From: JBOFCS01 sp051646185
GTDB taxonomy: Bacteria; Actinomycetota; Actinomycetes; Mycobacteriales; Mycobacteriaceae
Direction of reading: 5' to 3'
DNA: 7,040 nucleotides
Assembly (NCBI GenBank): GCA_051646185.1
Contig: JBOFCS010000033.1
Coordinates: forward strand, 1-7,040
The notes beneath the pieces are model-generated. The model had not been told where the DNA came from and searched no databases. It saw nothing but the letters and a program-made list of their open reading frames with translations. Both the position numbers and the translations under genes were made by a program. This document shows, one piece after another, positions 1-6,430 of the stretch (positions are counted from its first letter, which is position 1; every line of letters begins with the position of its first letter).

Positions 1-1969
1 CGTAGGTGCGTACGCACTGTCCTGGGTCGGCAAGTACTGCTAAATCATCATTAAATAGCGGCCCCCCTGCATCCCTTAACTCTGCAAGTGCCTGAGTGAG
101 TTCTCTGGCAATGGCGCCTTTTCCCGTCCACCCGTCAACAAAGACAACAGTTTCAGAATCCCTTGTTCGGGATAAATAATCGAGAGCAACTTTATCAATA
201 CCACGCCCGCGAACAATGGACACCGCATAATGAGGTAGTGAAAGGTTATAGTGAAATTGCGCCCAACGCCGCATGAGTATTCCGACTGGAGTACCTGCTC
301 TTGCCAAGGAAACCAGGGTAATATCGTTTCCCCTTTCGGCCAAAACTATCTCGGTCAGTACCGCAACTGCCGTTGCTAAGCGGGTAGCGCTTTCGAGTAA
401 TACTTGATCAAATAACTTGGTATATTCCTGATCTGGTTGAAACTCCTGAGGAAGCGACTCCGCATAGTGGGCTGCCCCGGATTGAATCTTTTTTTCTCGC
501 TCAGCAATGTCCGCTTCAAGGTTTATCGCTGATAGATCCTTAAGTAACCATGTCACTTCTTCTTTGTTATATGAACCAAAAGTGCTTCCATTTAAGGATT
601 CTGGAAGGCATTTGGGCACAGAGGACTGAATGTGCACCACTATCACCGGAACCCCCCGACTGGCTATTGCCTGGACGGCGTTGTTCAGGCTCTTACGGTT
701 GACCGGGGTATCAACGACAAAAACAATAACGTCAGGCTCACCCGCAGGCTGATCTGGCTGAGAACTCCAACCTGCGTTGTATAGATAGCGAATGCCCCCT
801 TCATTCTCAGCATCAGTAAATGACAATTGCCGACGAATTGGGTACCCCGGTTGATCAATGGGATGCACTGGGGAGCGGGTGGTGGTCTGGAAACGAGTAT
901 CCATTCCTTGCGCGACAAGTTCATTTGCCAGACACAACGGCAGGTACATAAATTCTTCGTAACCTAGTACCAGTACCTTAGCTTTAGGCGGCAGTAAAGA
1001 ATGAACCTTTTTGCCTAACAGTACTATTTCTCTCTCAAAAGGCCTTTGGTGGCTAGCTGAAAAGCCGTGTCTGGCCCCCTCTGGTAGGGTTTTTGGCCAA
1101 GGATAATCTACCCACGTGTGGGACCCAAGAGCCTTGGCTACATCAATTTCTTGGAATGCCGTTAGGTGTTCTAGTGCGGAGTCAACTTGCTCAGGTAGAT
1201 GAGCAGGAAGCTGCACAGTGCCACGGGCAAGGCACACACTGTCAATTCGAATATTCAGCTCGGAAGCGAGGTTGGTAATTCTTTGGTGGTGTTCCGCTGA
1301 TCGCAGGTCAATGAGAGAAGCAAGAATGTAATGTTTGCGAGGAGAAAGTCTTTGCAATTCCACAATAGTTCCATAAACGGTTTCTCCAGTAGAAAATTCG
1401 TCATCAACTAGAACTAAAGGAGTATTGGAATCGGGCAAAGTGGCGGGAATGGGAAGAAGTAGATGATCTGTGGCATGGGAGTGCCCTTCTTGAAACTCGC
1501 CGGTAATGGTTACACCGGCAACTTTACGGCGGGTGGAATGCAAATACCAGCTAGCTTTGAGTGATTTTGCGACACAATGTCCCAATGAAGTTGCAGTTTC
1601 GGCAAATCCAAGCACTGCGACAGGTTCGGCACCATAAGCGTTGAGCTGAAGTAAAGCCCGGGGATCGCTGCCTTGAACGGCGGCTTGTGCTGCTGCCACG
1701 ATCGTTTCGTCTAGTGGAGCGGTAAGTCCGGCTATCGCACGACGCACCAGTAGGGCAAGTAGAGATCCGGTTCCGGATACTATTCGAGGGTCCGTGGGTA
1801 AATGTTTACCAAGCACCGTTGAAACCAATAAATGTGCTCGTCTAGGGTTGCGCCGCAGAGCAAGGCGAACCAGATCGTTGACCCTCAGGCCCACCTCGCT
1901 GATCGGTCCACTAATGGTTACTGAAAACTGCTCGGATACCCAGCTCGAATGCTGCTGCGCGGGATTCAT
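1..1969 (-). CDS. Fused phosphoribosyltransferase: PRTase_2 + TRSP + StiP-type PRTase (3' end outside window)
   Basis: I translated this frame by hand: 656 codons from ATG at 1969 to the left edge with no stop. Residues about 1-270 are an orotate-PRTase-like domain. They include a conserved-looking LALRRNPRRAHLLVS segment (about 36-50) and the PRPP-binding signature LVDDEFSTGET near 187-197. Residues about 315-460 are a TRSP domain, whose name-giving Thr-Arg-Ser-Pro is at 364-367. From about 463 (FGSYNKEEVTWLL) the protein matches the StiP family, with LARAGTPVGILMRR around 556-569, SIVRGRGIDKVALDYL, and a second PRPP-type loop VDGWTGKG at 611-618. The frame leaves the window at DPGQCVRTY, where from memory StiP proteins keep a cysteine; the rest of StiP and its usual PELOTA domain should lie outside. 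The start overlaps the upstream CitE-like stop as ATGA with no clear ribosome site, so translation is probably coupled. These domains are predicted to act in synthesis of a nucleoside-like compound. The 'cysteine protease' name often given to StiP is less well founded. Family calls are from memory; the reading frame is seen. Confidence 0.9.
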   Translation of the reverse strand, partial: MNPAQQHSSWVSEQFSVTISGPISEVGLRVNDLVRLALRRNPRRAHLLVSTVLGKHLPTDPRIVSGTGSLLALLVRRAIAGLTAPLDETIVAAAQAAVQGSDPRALLQLNAYGAEPVAVLGFAETATSLGHCVAKSLKASWYLHSTRRKVAGVTITGEFQEGHSHATDHLLLPIPATLPDSNTPLVLVDDEFSTGETVYGTIVELQRLSPRKHYILASLIDLRSAEHHQRITNLASELNIRIDSVCLARGTVQLPAHLPEQVDSALEHLTAFQEIDVAKALGSHTWVDYPWPKTLPEGARHGFSASHQRPFEREIVLLGKKVHSLLPPKAKVLVLGYEEFMYLPLCLANELVAQGMDTRFQTTTRSPVHPIDQPGYPIRRQLSFTDAENEGGIRYLYNAGWSSQPDQPAGEPDVIVFVVDTPVNRKSLNNAVQAIASRGVPVIVVHIQSSVPKCLPESLNGSTFGSYNKEEVTWLLKDLSAINLEADIAEREKKIQSGAAHYAESLPQEFQPDQEYTKLFDQVLLESATRLATAVAVLTEIVLAERGNDITLVSLARAGTPVGILMRRWAQFHYNLSLPHYAVSIVRGRGIDKVALDYLSRTRDSETVVFVDGWTGKGAIARELTQALAELRDAGGPLFNDDLAVLADPGQCVRTY

Positions 1970-3126
1970 TTCTGAATCAATGCTGATAGCAGATCAACAA
2001 GTGTAATATCCTCATTGCTCACCCCAAAAATATTTGCACGTAGTAGAGTTTGTTCCGCCCAATTTCTATGTGGCTTAGATTCATTCATTTTGTTTCGATA
2101 TCCAGAAGCGCGGACTCCACCACCCCCGCTTTCGGGAGCATGCATGATGTCGCAGGCGTCGGAGTATTCTTCGTGGGTGACAATATTTAATGCCAACACC
2201 GCCGGTACGTGCGAAGGATGGATGACAGTTTTCCCTTGCAGTCCATTGGCGCGGTCTAAAATTACCTCCCGAAGAAGCCCATCAAGATCGTATTTAATAA
2301 GCAGGGAACGCAATTCATCGGCATGGCCTTCACTGAAAGGAGTGCTGCGCAGTTGTGGCTTAAAAATTCTTTCATGATTACTGAAGTATTCCCAGACGGT
2401 TCCGCTAATAAAAAATCCCGAACTAGATTTTCTTCCAAGGTAATTCACTACTGAACTAATAAAATCAGCAGCCAGTCGAACATCATAAATAGTTAGATCA
2501 CGGTCCCGTCTAATCCCAAAAAGTCCACATAAATCAGTGGCTCCTAAGCGTACTGCGGGGACTATCTCCCGATAATTAGTTAGTAGGGCGCTTAGTTGAT
2601 GCAAAGCAGCGTCTCGTGATTCACGATAAATAACACTAGGGGTCTCAAGTACTGGCATAGCCAATAAACGTGAACCAGTAGAGTTGCCAGCATCGGAAAC
2701 CGCAGCAAGCTGTGCGGCTCCAGTATCTGGTTCAAATTTAGGTAAGACAAACCCACTTAATGCCCCAGGGTCATTGGCAAGGCCGGAAATGATCTGCGAG
2801 ATTTGAGTTGCTTCCCGGACTCGAACAAATACCTGCGCTGCCGTGTTGTTGTCAAGTTCAGTTAGCGCTGCAACCGAGTTTTCCAAGGCCTGTGTCACAT
2901 CGCTGTCATGTACTGAATCTTCAAGATCGATGACTAAGGAACGGACACCCTCATCGATCCGCTTCTCGATAGTGGTAAGTAAATCTTCCCGCACCCCCGG
3001 AATGTATAAAGTTGCACCCAAAGCGATTGCGAGAGTGGAAAGATCTGAGTACCGATCGTACTTCTGTGGTCTATGTAGAAATAACCGATTCATAACCGTG
3101 GTGTCCAGGTGATCAAAGTAGCGCAT
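1966..3126 (-). CDS. HpcH/HpaI aldolase / citrate lyase beta (CitE)-like protein of the Ter biosynthetic module
   Basis: This 386-residue protein has the TIM-barrel CitE/HpcH pattern. It shows LYIPGVRED at 40-48, the acidic metal/substrate motif VIDLEDSV at 65-72, arginines in VRVRE at 101-105, a glutamate in LETP at 160-163, GATDLCGLFG at 195-204, and a late GKTVIHPSHVP at 298-308. CitE relatives cleave or form C-C bonds in CoA-thioester or pyruvate chemistry with Mg2+; the actual substrate here is unknown. The C-terminus (about 336-370, with NKMNESKPHRNWA) is an extension that I recall from the version found beside ter genes, not from true citrate lyase. No citrate lyase alpha, gamma or CitX-type genes are nearby, which also argues against citrate fermentation. 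I keep the ATG at 3126 because the N-terminus MRYFDHL resembles relatives; GGGGAG lies 2 bases upstream, which is close. An inner ATG at 3093 lacks a good ribosome site. The gene starts 111 bp after the helical-protein stop and overlaps the next gene by 4 bases. Confidence 0.92.
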   Translation of the reverse strand: MRYFDHLDTTVMNRLFLHRPQKYDRYSDLSTLAIALGATLYIPGVREDLLTTIEKRIDEGVRSLVIDLEDSVHDSDVTQALENSVAALTELDNNTAAQVFVRVREATQISQIISGLANDPGALSGFVLPKFEPDTGAAQLAAVSDAGNSTGSRLLAMPVLETPSVIYRESRDAALHQLSALLTNYREIVPAVRLGATDLCGLFGIRRDRDLTIYDVRLAADFISSVVNYLGRKSSSGFFISGTVWEYFSNHERIFKPQLRSTPFSEGHADELRSLLIKYDLDGLLREVILDRANGLQGKTVIHPSHVPAVLALNIVTHEEYSDACDIMHAPESGGGGVRASGYRNKMNESKPHRNWAEQTLLRANIFGVSNEDITLVDLLSALIQK

Positions 3127-3182
3127 CTCTCCCCGTTCTTGCTTCGTTATTGTGAGTTGCTTCTAGCCCAGACATCCTCACC

Positions 3183-3191
3183 AAAATAGCA
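3183..3191 (-). promoter_or_regulatory. Candidate extended -10 promoter before the CitE-like gene
   Basis: Read on the minus strand, this gives TGCTATTTT: an extended -10 (TGn) followed by TATTTT, which matches four of six TATAAT positions. No good -35 lies 16-18 bases upstream. Transcription would start near 3176, about 50 bases before the CitE-like start codon. The 111-bp gap (3127..3237) could carry its own promoter, or the whole minus-strand group could be one transcript. I saw no strong terminator in this gap, only a 4-bp ATGC/GCAT stem. Weak evidence. Confidence 0.2.
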
Positions 3192-3237
3192 GATTCACTC
3201 ATCGGGAAAAGTATGCTCGCGGCATCAGCAAAGGTGA

Positions 3238-4461
3238 TCATTGGCGGGCAGTATCTCGAATCCGTTGGATAATTCCGTCAACAAAATCAGAAACTGCGTT
3301 GAGATTTTGCAAGTAAGACCAATAATCTGGGTTACGCCCGGCCAATTCAGAGCTTGCACGCTCGACCCGCTCCACTTGTGCATCGAGAACCGAGCCCCAT
3401 TCCTTAACTAGGCCACGATTGACAGCCAATAATTGTGCATCTCGAATAGAAAATCGAACTTTTTTTGCTGCAGATTCCGGATGAGAACGAACGGCAATAA
3501 GCGAGCTGAGCCGATCGGTAACTTCCTCACAGAGATTCTCTGCTTCGTTTACTAAGGAACGGGCATCGGCAAGGTAAGTTAAAGTTTTTTCGGGGTCCCG
3601 CTCGTACAAGGACGTTCTAGCGTTAAACCATAGCTTCTCGGCCTGGGCGAGCAAGGCTGAGGCCCTTTTTTCATGTGTGCTGAGATCTTCAGAACTACGA
3701 ATATTGAAGTTGCGTAATAGTTCTGACAAAGTAGGAGCGATTGCTAGGGACTGAGTTGTTACACCATCAATTCGAGTTCGTACAGCAGCAAGCGTAGTGT
3801 TTGCCTTGGTGGTTTTCCCCGGTGCTGCTTCAAGTGCAGATCGAACATCGGCGCTAGCCAAGGCGAGTTTTTTTGCCCCTTTCTGAGCTGATGTTAAGGA
3901 ACCAGTGCTCAATCTTTGATGAAGCTCTGCAACAACTTTTTCCATGATTTCCACCGACTTGCGCACTGAAGGGTACTGAGAAAAAGCGTTATGCGATCCA
4001 GATAAAATGGTGCGGATGGCAGCAACTTCGTCGATAGAATTTTGTACAAGATCTGGTACAGCAATTGCCAATGACTGTGCCTTGTGTAACTCCGAAGCAT
4101 AGCGAGACTGGTACTGCTGAATTTCTTTTACCGCGTTCCCGAGCATTGTCTCACAGCGAGCAAAGGCACGAGCAGCTGAAACAAACCGATTATTATCTGG
4201 ACGGTCAGCTGATTCATCAATCGAAAACTGTTCAGCAATACGAAGGTACTCGTCATTAGCTGCGTAGCAGTTGGCTTGTACTTTTTTCCACTGGTCAATT
4301 GCCGAAGTATCCTGGCCAAATTCCTCAAGAGCAACGGTCTGCTCGCTGATCGAAGAAAGGGCAGTCTCGAGGGCAAAGAACGCCCCCACCGCACGATCAC
4401 GGGCGGCGGTAGCATCAAGGTACTGGCGCGAACGCGGTAGTCCAGCATTAGACCAGGGCAT
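3238..4461 (-). CDS. Alpha-helical, probably coiled-coil protein of unknown function next to ter genes
   Basis: I do not recognise a named domain. The protein is about 407 residues, rich in Ala, Leu, Glu, Arg and Ser, with few glycines and prolines and long amphipathic stretches. It looks like bundles of long helices. No signal peptide or membrane segment is visible, so it should be cytoplasmic. Helical runs include about 20-50, 95-135, 165-215 and 262-325. The most distinctive part is the C-terminus, with RFSIRDAQLLA (about 338-348) and GRNPDYWSYLQ (about 377-387, counted from the GTG). I have a loose memory of similar C-termini in actinobacterial ter neighbourhoods. I prefer ATG at 4461, because AGGG lies 9 bases upstream. 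A GTG at 4467 adds two residues and would suit a leaderless message from the -10-like TATCAT just upstream. It is the first gene of the minus-strand group and is transcribed away from terD. A scaffold or partner role for the Ter proteins or the biosynthetic enzymes is only a guess. Confidence 0.85.
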   Translation of the reverse strand: MPWSNAGLPRSRQYLDATAARDRAVGAFFALETALSSISEQTVALEEFGQDTSAIDQWKKVQANCYAANDEYLRIAEQFSIDESADRPDNNRFVSAARAFARCETMLGNAVKEIQQYQSRYASELHKAQSLAIAVPDLVQNSIDEVAAIRTILSGSHNAFSQYPSVRKSVEIMEKVVAELHQRLSTGSLTSAQKGAKKLALASADVRSALEAAPGKTTKANTTLAAVRTRIDGVTTQSLAIAPTLSELLRNFNIRSSEDLSTHEKRASALLAQAEKLWFNARTSLYERDPEKTLTYLADARSLVNEAENLCEEVTDRLSSLIAVRSHPESAAKKVRFSIRDAQLLAVNRGLVKEWGSVLDAQVERVERASSELAGRNPDYWSYLQNLNAVSDFVDGIIQRIRDTARQ

Positions 4462-4474
4462 TCTCACGATCCCT

Positions 4475-4480
4475 ATGATA
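4475..4480 (-). promoter_or_regulatory. Candidate -10 element for the minus-strand group
   Basis: The minus strand reads TATCAT, which matches five of six bases of TATAAT. A start seven bases downstream falls at 4468, directly before the GTG at 4467. The message would then be leaderless, which is common in actinobacteria. The hexamer 17 bases upstream is GGGCGG, not a -35 consensus, so the call rests on the -10 alone. Confidence 0.3.
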
Positions 4481-4626
4481 CTGAGCTGAACGTCCGGCCG
4501 CCCCGCACGGCACCACGTTCTGTCATTCCCCGGTAAGCTGAAATGGCAGCAACATCACAGCGCTGCTGACAGTGGTATGGGTGGAGACATTTATGCCATT
4601 GACATTACTGCGAATACTTAACGTAC

Positions 4627-4633
4627 GAGGGAG
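4627..4633 (+). promoter_or_regulatory. Ribosome binding site of terD
   Basis: GAGGGAG lies 7 bases before the ATG at 4641. It settles the start at the conserved MGVSLTKGGN N-terminus over the upstream in-frame GTG (4572) and ATG (4593), neither of which begins a TerD-like sequence. Confidence 0.75.
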
Positions 4634-4640
4634 TACTTCA

Positions 4641-5216
4641 ATGGGCGTGAGCTTGACCAAAGGCGGCAATGTTTCACTGACTAAAGAGGCCCCTGGATTA
4701 ACTGCGGTAGCAGTTGGCCTCGGGTGGGATGCACGATCCACGACAGGTGCTGAGTTTGACTTAGACGCAAGTGCTATTGGACTGGGTGCCGATAAAAAGG
4801 TTATATCAGATCAGCACTTCATTTTTTTTAACAACCTCAAATCTCCGGATGGTTCTATCGAGCACCTAGGGGACAACCTCACCGGAGCTGGCGATGGTGA
4901 CGACGAGGTCATCAATGTTGATCTGGCTGCAGTACCACCACAAGTTGATTCCATCAACTTCCCAGTATCGATTTACGATGCCGACTCGCGCGGGCAATCC
5001 TTCGGGCAAGTTCGCAATGCTTTTATACGGGTGACAAATCGAGCCGATGGTAAAGAGATTGCTCGCTATGATCTTTCTGAGGACGCCTCGACCGAGACCG
5101 CGATGATCTTCGGGGAGCTCTATCGGCATGGTGCTGATTGGAAATTCCGGGCCATCGGACAGGGCTATGCCTCAGGCCTGGCTGGCATTGCAAGAGATTT
5201 TGGTGTCAATATCTGA
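4641..5216 (+). CDS. terD: TerD family tellurium resistance / general stress protein
   Basis: At 191 residues this is the usual length of single-domain TerD proteins. The N-terminus MGVSLTKGGNVSLTK is typical. The two parts of the calcium-binding signature are both present: GLGWD (26-30) with FDLDAS (39-44), and NLTGAGDGDDEVINVDL (79-95). The end of the protein is also canonical: GELYRHGADWKFRAIGQGY (158-176) and GIARDFGV. TerD proteins are cytoplasmic beta-sandwich Ca2+-binding proteins tied to resistance against tellurite, phage and colicins, and to membrane-linked stress responses; the exact molecular activity is unresolved. It is the first gene of the plus-strand group, and the TerC-family partner follows after 130 bp. 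A longer form from GTG 4572 is possible on paper, but the family start and the ribosome site favour 4641. Confidence 0.96.
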   Translation: MGVSLTKGGNVSLTKEAPGLTAVAVGLGWDARSTTGAEFDLDASAIGLGADKKVISDQHFIFFNNLKSPDGSIEHLGDNLTGAGDGDDEVINVDLAAVPPQVDSINFPVSIYDADSRGQSFGQVRNAFIRVTNRADGKEIARYDLSEDASTETAMIFGELYRHGADWKFRAIGQGYASGLAGIARDFGVNI

Positions 5217-5230
5217 CCAATGTCCGCGGT

Positions 5231-5270
5231 TACGGCCGTTCATGTTACTGATGGAACTTGAACGGCCGTA
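5231..5270. repeat. Perfect 12-bp inverted repeat in the terD-terC gap
   Basis: TACGGCCGTTCA (5231-5242) and TGAACGGCCGTA (5259-5270) are exact reverse complements with a 16-base loop. Each arm also contains the 8-base palindrome ACGGCCGT. The right arm is not followed by a T-run (TAGGACG), so it is a poor classical intrinsic terminator. It could act as a Rho-independent-like attenuator, an mRNA stabiliser for terD, or paired operator sites for a dimeric regulator. The structure is seen directly; the role is inference. Confidence 0.7.
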
Positions 5271-5279
5271 TAGGACGTT
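5253..5279 (+). promoter_or_regulatory. Candidate ECF (SigH-type) promoter before the TerC-family gene
   Basis: GGAAC at 5253-5257 and GTT at 5277-5279 are separated by 20 bases counted from GGAA. This fits the actinobacterial SigH-type pattern GGAA-N18-21-GTT used in oxidative and thiol stress. It overlaps the right arm of the inverted repeat, so the hairpin DNA could be an operator over it. The start would lie near 5286, about 60 bases before the GTG. The pattern is short and can arise by chance. Confidence 0.3.
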
Positions 5280-5346
5280 AAGCACTACAGCCCCCAACTT
5301 TAATTGCCGATAACTAGGTAATTCTCAATAGAAAGGCCACAAGTCC

Positions 5347-6429
5347 GTGGTGCTCCGTATTTTTGGATGGTCCCTGATCGTCTCGGCTATCTCAATTGTT
5401 GTTGCTGGACTATATGGCGGGTTAGAGGCTGTAGCGCTGGTACTGATCCTCTCTATTCTTGAAGTATCACTATCGTTTGATAATGCAGTGATTAATGCCA
5501 CTGTGTTGCAACGGATGAGTGAGTTTTGGCAAAAAATATTTTTAACCATCGGAATCCTCATCGCGGTCTTCGGTATGCGATTGGTTTTCCCGTTGTTAAT
5601 TGTGTGGATTGCAGCAGGACTAGGGCCAGTAAGTGCTATTGATTTAGCACTGAATCCTCCAGCGGACGGTGCTCTTGTTTTTGCTGATGGATCACCAAGT
5701 TATGAAAAATTACTTACTGATGCGCACCCACAAATCGCGGCTTTTGGTGGCATGTTCTTATTGATGCTATTCCTAGGTTTCATTTTTGAACACCGCGAAA
5801 TTACCTGGTTAAGCTGGATTGAAAAGCCTTTGGCCCGGATCGGAAAATTGGACCAGCTTTCAGTGATTCTAGCCGGTGGACTTCTGGTGCTTTGTGCGGA
5901 GTTCCTTGCTGCTGAAGACAAAGTCTCCACTGTGCTCGCTTCTGGGGTGCTTGGCATGATCACGTATATAGCTGTCAATGGTTTAGGTGAGCTCTTTAAT
6001 ACTGCTGAAGATGATGAAAAATCAAGTGGTCCTACAGAACTAGCAAAAGCCACTGGTAAAGCGGGGTTTTTTCTCTTTCTCTATCTTGAAGTTCTTGATG
6101 CTTCGTTCTCCTTTGACGGTGTGATCGGTGCCTTTGCAATCACGGCAGACCCGATCATTATTGCGTTAGGTTTGGGCTTTATTGGCGCCATGTTTGTCCG
6201 TTCAATTACGGTCTATCTTGTTCGCAAAGGCACCCTCTCTGAATATGTGTACTTAGAGCATGGTGCACATTGGGCAATCGGTGCGCTAGCTGTAATCTTG
6301 TTGGTATCTATTGGAACTCATGTCAGTGAACTTGTTACTGGGCTTATTGGGGTGGGCTTCATAGGCGCTGCTTTTATTAGCAGCGTTGTTAAGAACAAGC
6401 AAGAGAACCTTGCGGAAGTGGAATCTTAA
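5347..6429 (+). CDS. TerC-superfamily (DUF475) integral membrane protein
   Basis: This 360-residue protein closely resembles the actinobacterial DUF475 branch of the TerC superfamily. I leave the symbol blank because it is not the classical TerC branch. The two halves carry matching acidic membrane motifs, EVSLSFDNAVINATVL (39-54) and LEVLDASFSFDGVIGAFAIT (247-266), whose Asp/Asn residues are expected to bind metal. Hydrophobic segments are visible around 8-35, 63-92, 128-147, 171-187, 196-211, 239-265, 271-290, 308-325 and 329-347. Also typical are KIFLTIGILIAVFGMRLVFP (63-82), FGGMFLLM and VYLEHGAHWAIGALAV. The acidic stretch 216-230 is probably a cytosolic loop. TerC relatives are membrane partners of TerD proteins, and some are implicated in Mn2+ export. 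The start is GTG at 5347 (or GTG at 5350), with AAAGG about 10 bases upstream; no better ATG exists near the N-terminus. The next gene starts one base after the stop. Confidence 0.93.
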   Translation: MVLRIFGWSLIVSAISIVVAGLYGGLEAVALVLILSILEVSLSFDNAVINATVLQRMSEFWQKIFLTIGILIAVFGMRLVFPLLIVWIAAGLGPVSAIDLALNPPADGALVFADGSPSYEKLLTDAHPQIAAFGGMFLLMLFLGFIFEHREITWLSWIEKPLARIGKLDQLSVILAGGLLVLCAEFLAAEDKVSTVLASGVLGMITYIAVNGLGELFNTAEDDEKSSGPTELAKATGKAGFFLFLYLEVLDASFSFDGVIGAFAITADPIIIALGLGFIGAMFVRSITVYLVRKGTLSEYVYLEHGAHWAIGALAVILLVSIGTHVSELVTGLIGVGFIGAAFISSVVKNKQENLAEVES

Positions 6430-6430
6430 G

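Larger units (their letters stand above)
4468..4640. promoter_or_regulatory. Divergent control region between the helical-protein gene and terD
   Basis: This gene-free stretch must drive both transcription directions, since the neighbouring genes face away from each other. It holds a minus-strand -10-like TATCAT (4480..4475), a GC-rich CGGCCG (4495-4500), and a nested dyad: CTGTCA (4520-4525) pairs with TGACAG (4567-4572), and inside it GCAGC (4546-4550) pairs with GCTGC (4562-4566). A perfect TTGACA occurs at 4599-4604 on the plus strand, but no convincing -10 follows at 16-18 bases; TAACGT at 4619 is only 14 bases away. In-frame GTG and ATG codons at 4572 and 4593 could extend terD, but they are not needed. 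The dyad could be an operator or a short RNA hairpin; no known regulator site is recognised. Confidence 0.45.

Noticed and set aside
685..924. Minus-strand 79-codon open frame
   Set aside because: It lies out of frame inside the PRTase-TRSP-StiP gene, whose own frame is open throughout and carries recognisable motifs.
1..1969. Long PRTase frame as a truncated pseudogene
   Set aside because: The frame has no internal stop or frameshift and simply leaves the window at a motif typical of StiP, so it is cut by the window edge.
2015..2377. Plus-strand 120-codon open frame
   Set aside because: It is antisense to the CitE-like gene, shows no recognisable motif and has low-complexity proline and serine runs. 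It is a shadow of the coding strand.
4128..4448. Minus-strand 106-codon open frame
   Set aside because: It is an alternate frame within the helical-protein gene. Its composition (Arg, Leu and Pro rich) is typical of a shifted frame.
4599..4604. TTGACA as a confirmed -35 for terD
   Set aside because: No hexamer resembling TATAAT lies at the proper distance, so I list it only as part of the control region.
4572..4640. 23-codon N-terminal extension of TerD from GTG 4572
   Set aside because: TerD proteins begin at MGVSLTKGGN, and GAGGGAG sits 7 bases before that ATG. The extension overlaps likely promoter DNA, including TTGACA.
5231..5275. Inverted repeat as a classical intrinsic terminator of terD
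   Set aside because: No T-run follows either arm and the loop is 16 bases. A terminator role is possible but not supported by the usual signature.
5700..6053. Minus-strand 117-codon open frame
   Set aside because: It is antisense to the clearly identified TerC-family gene and is serine-rich without motifs.
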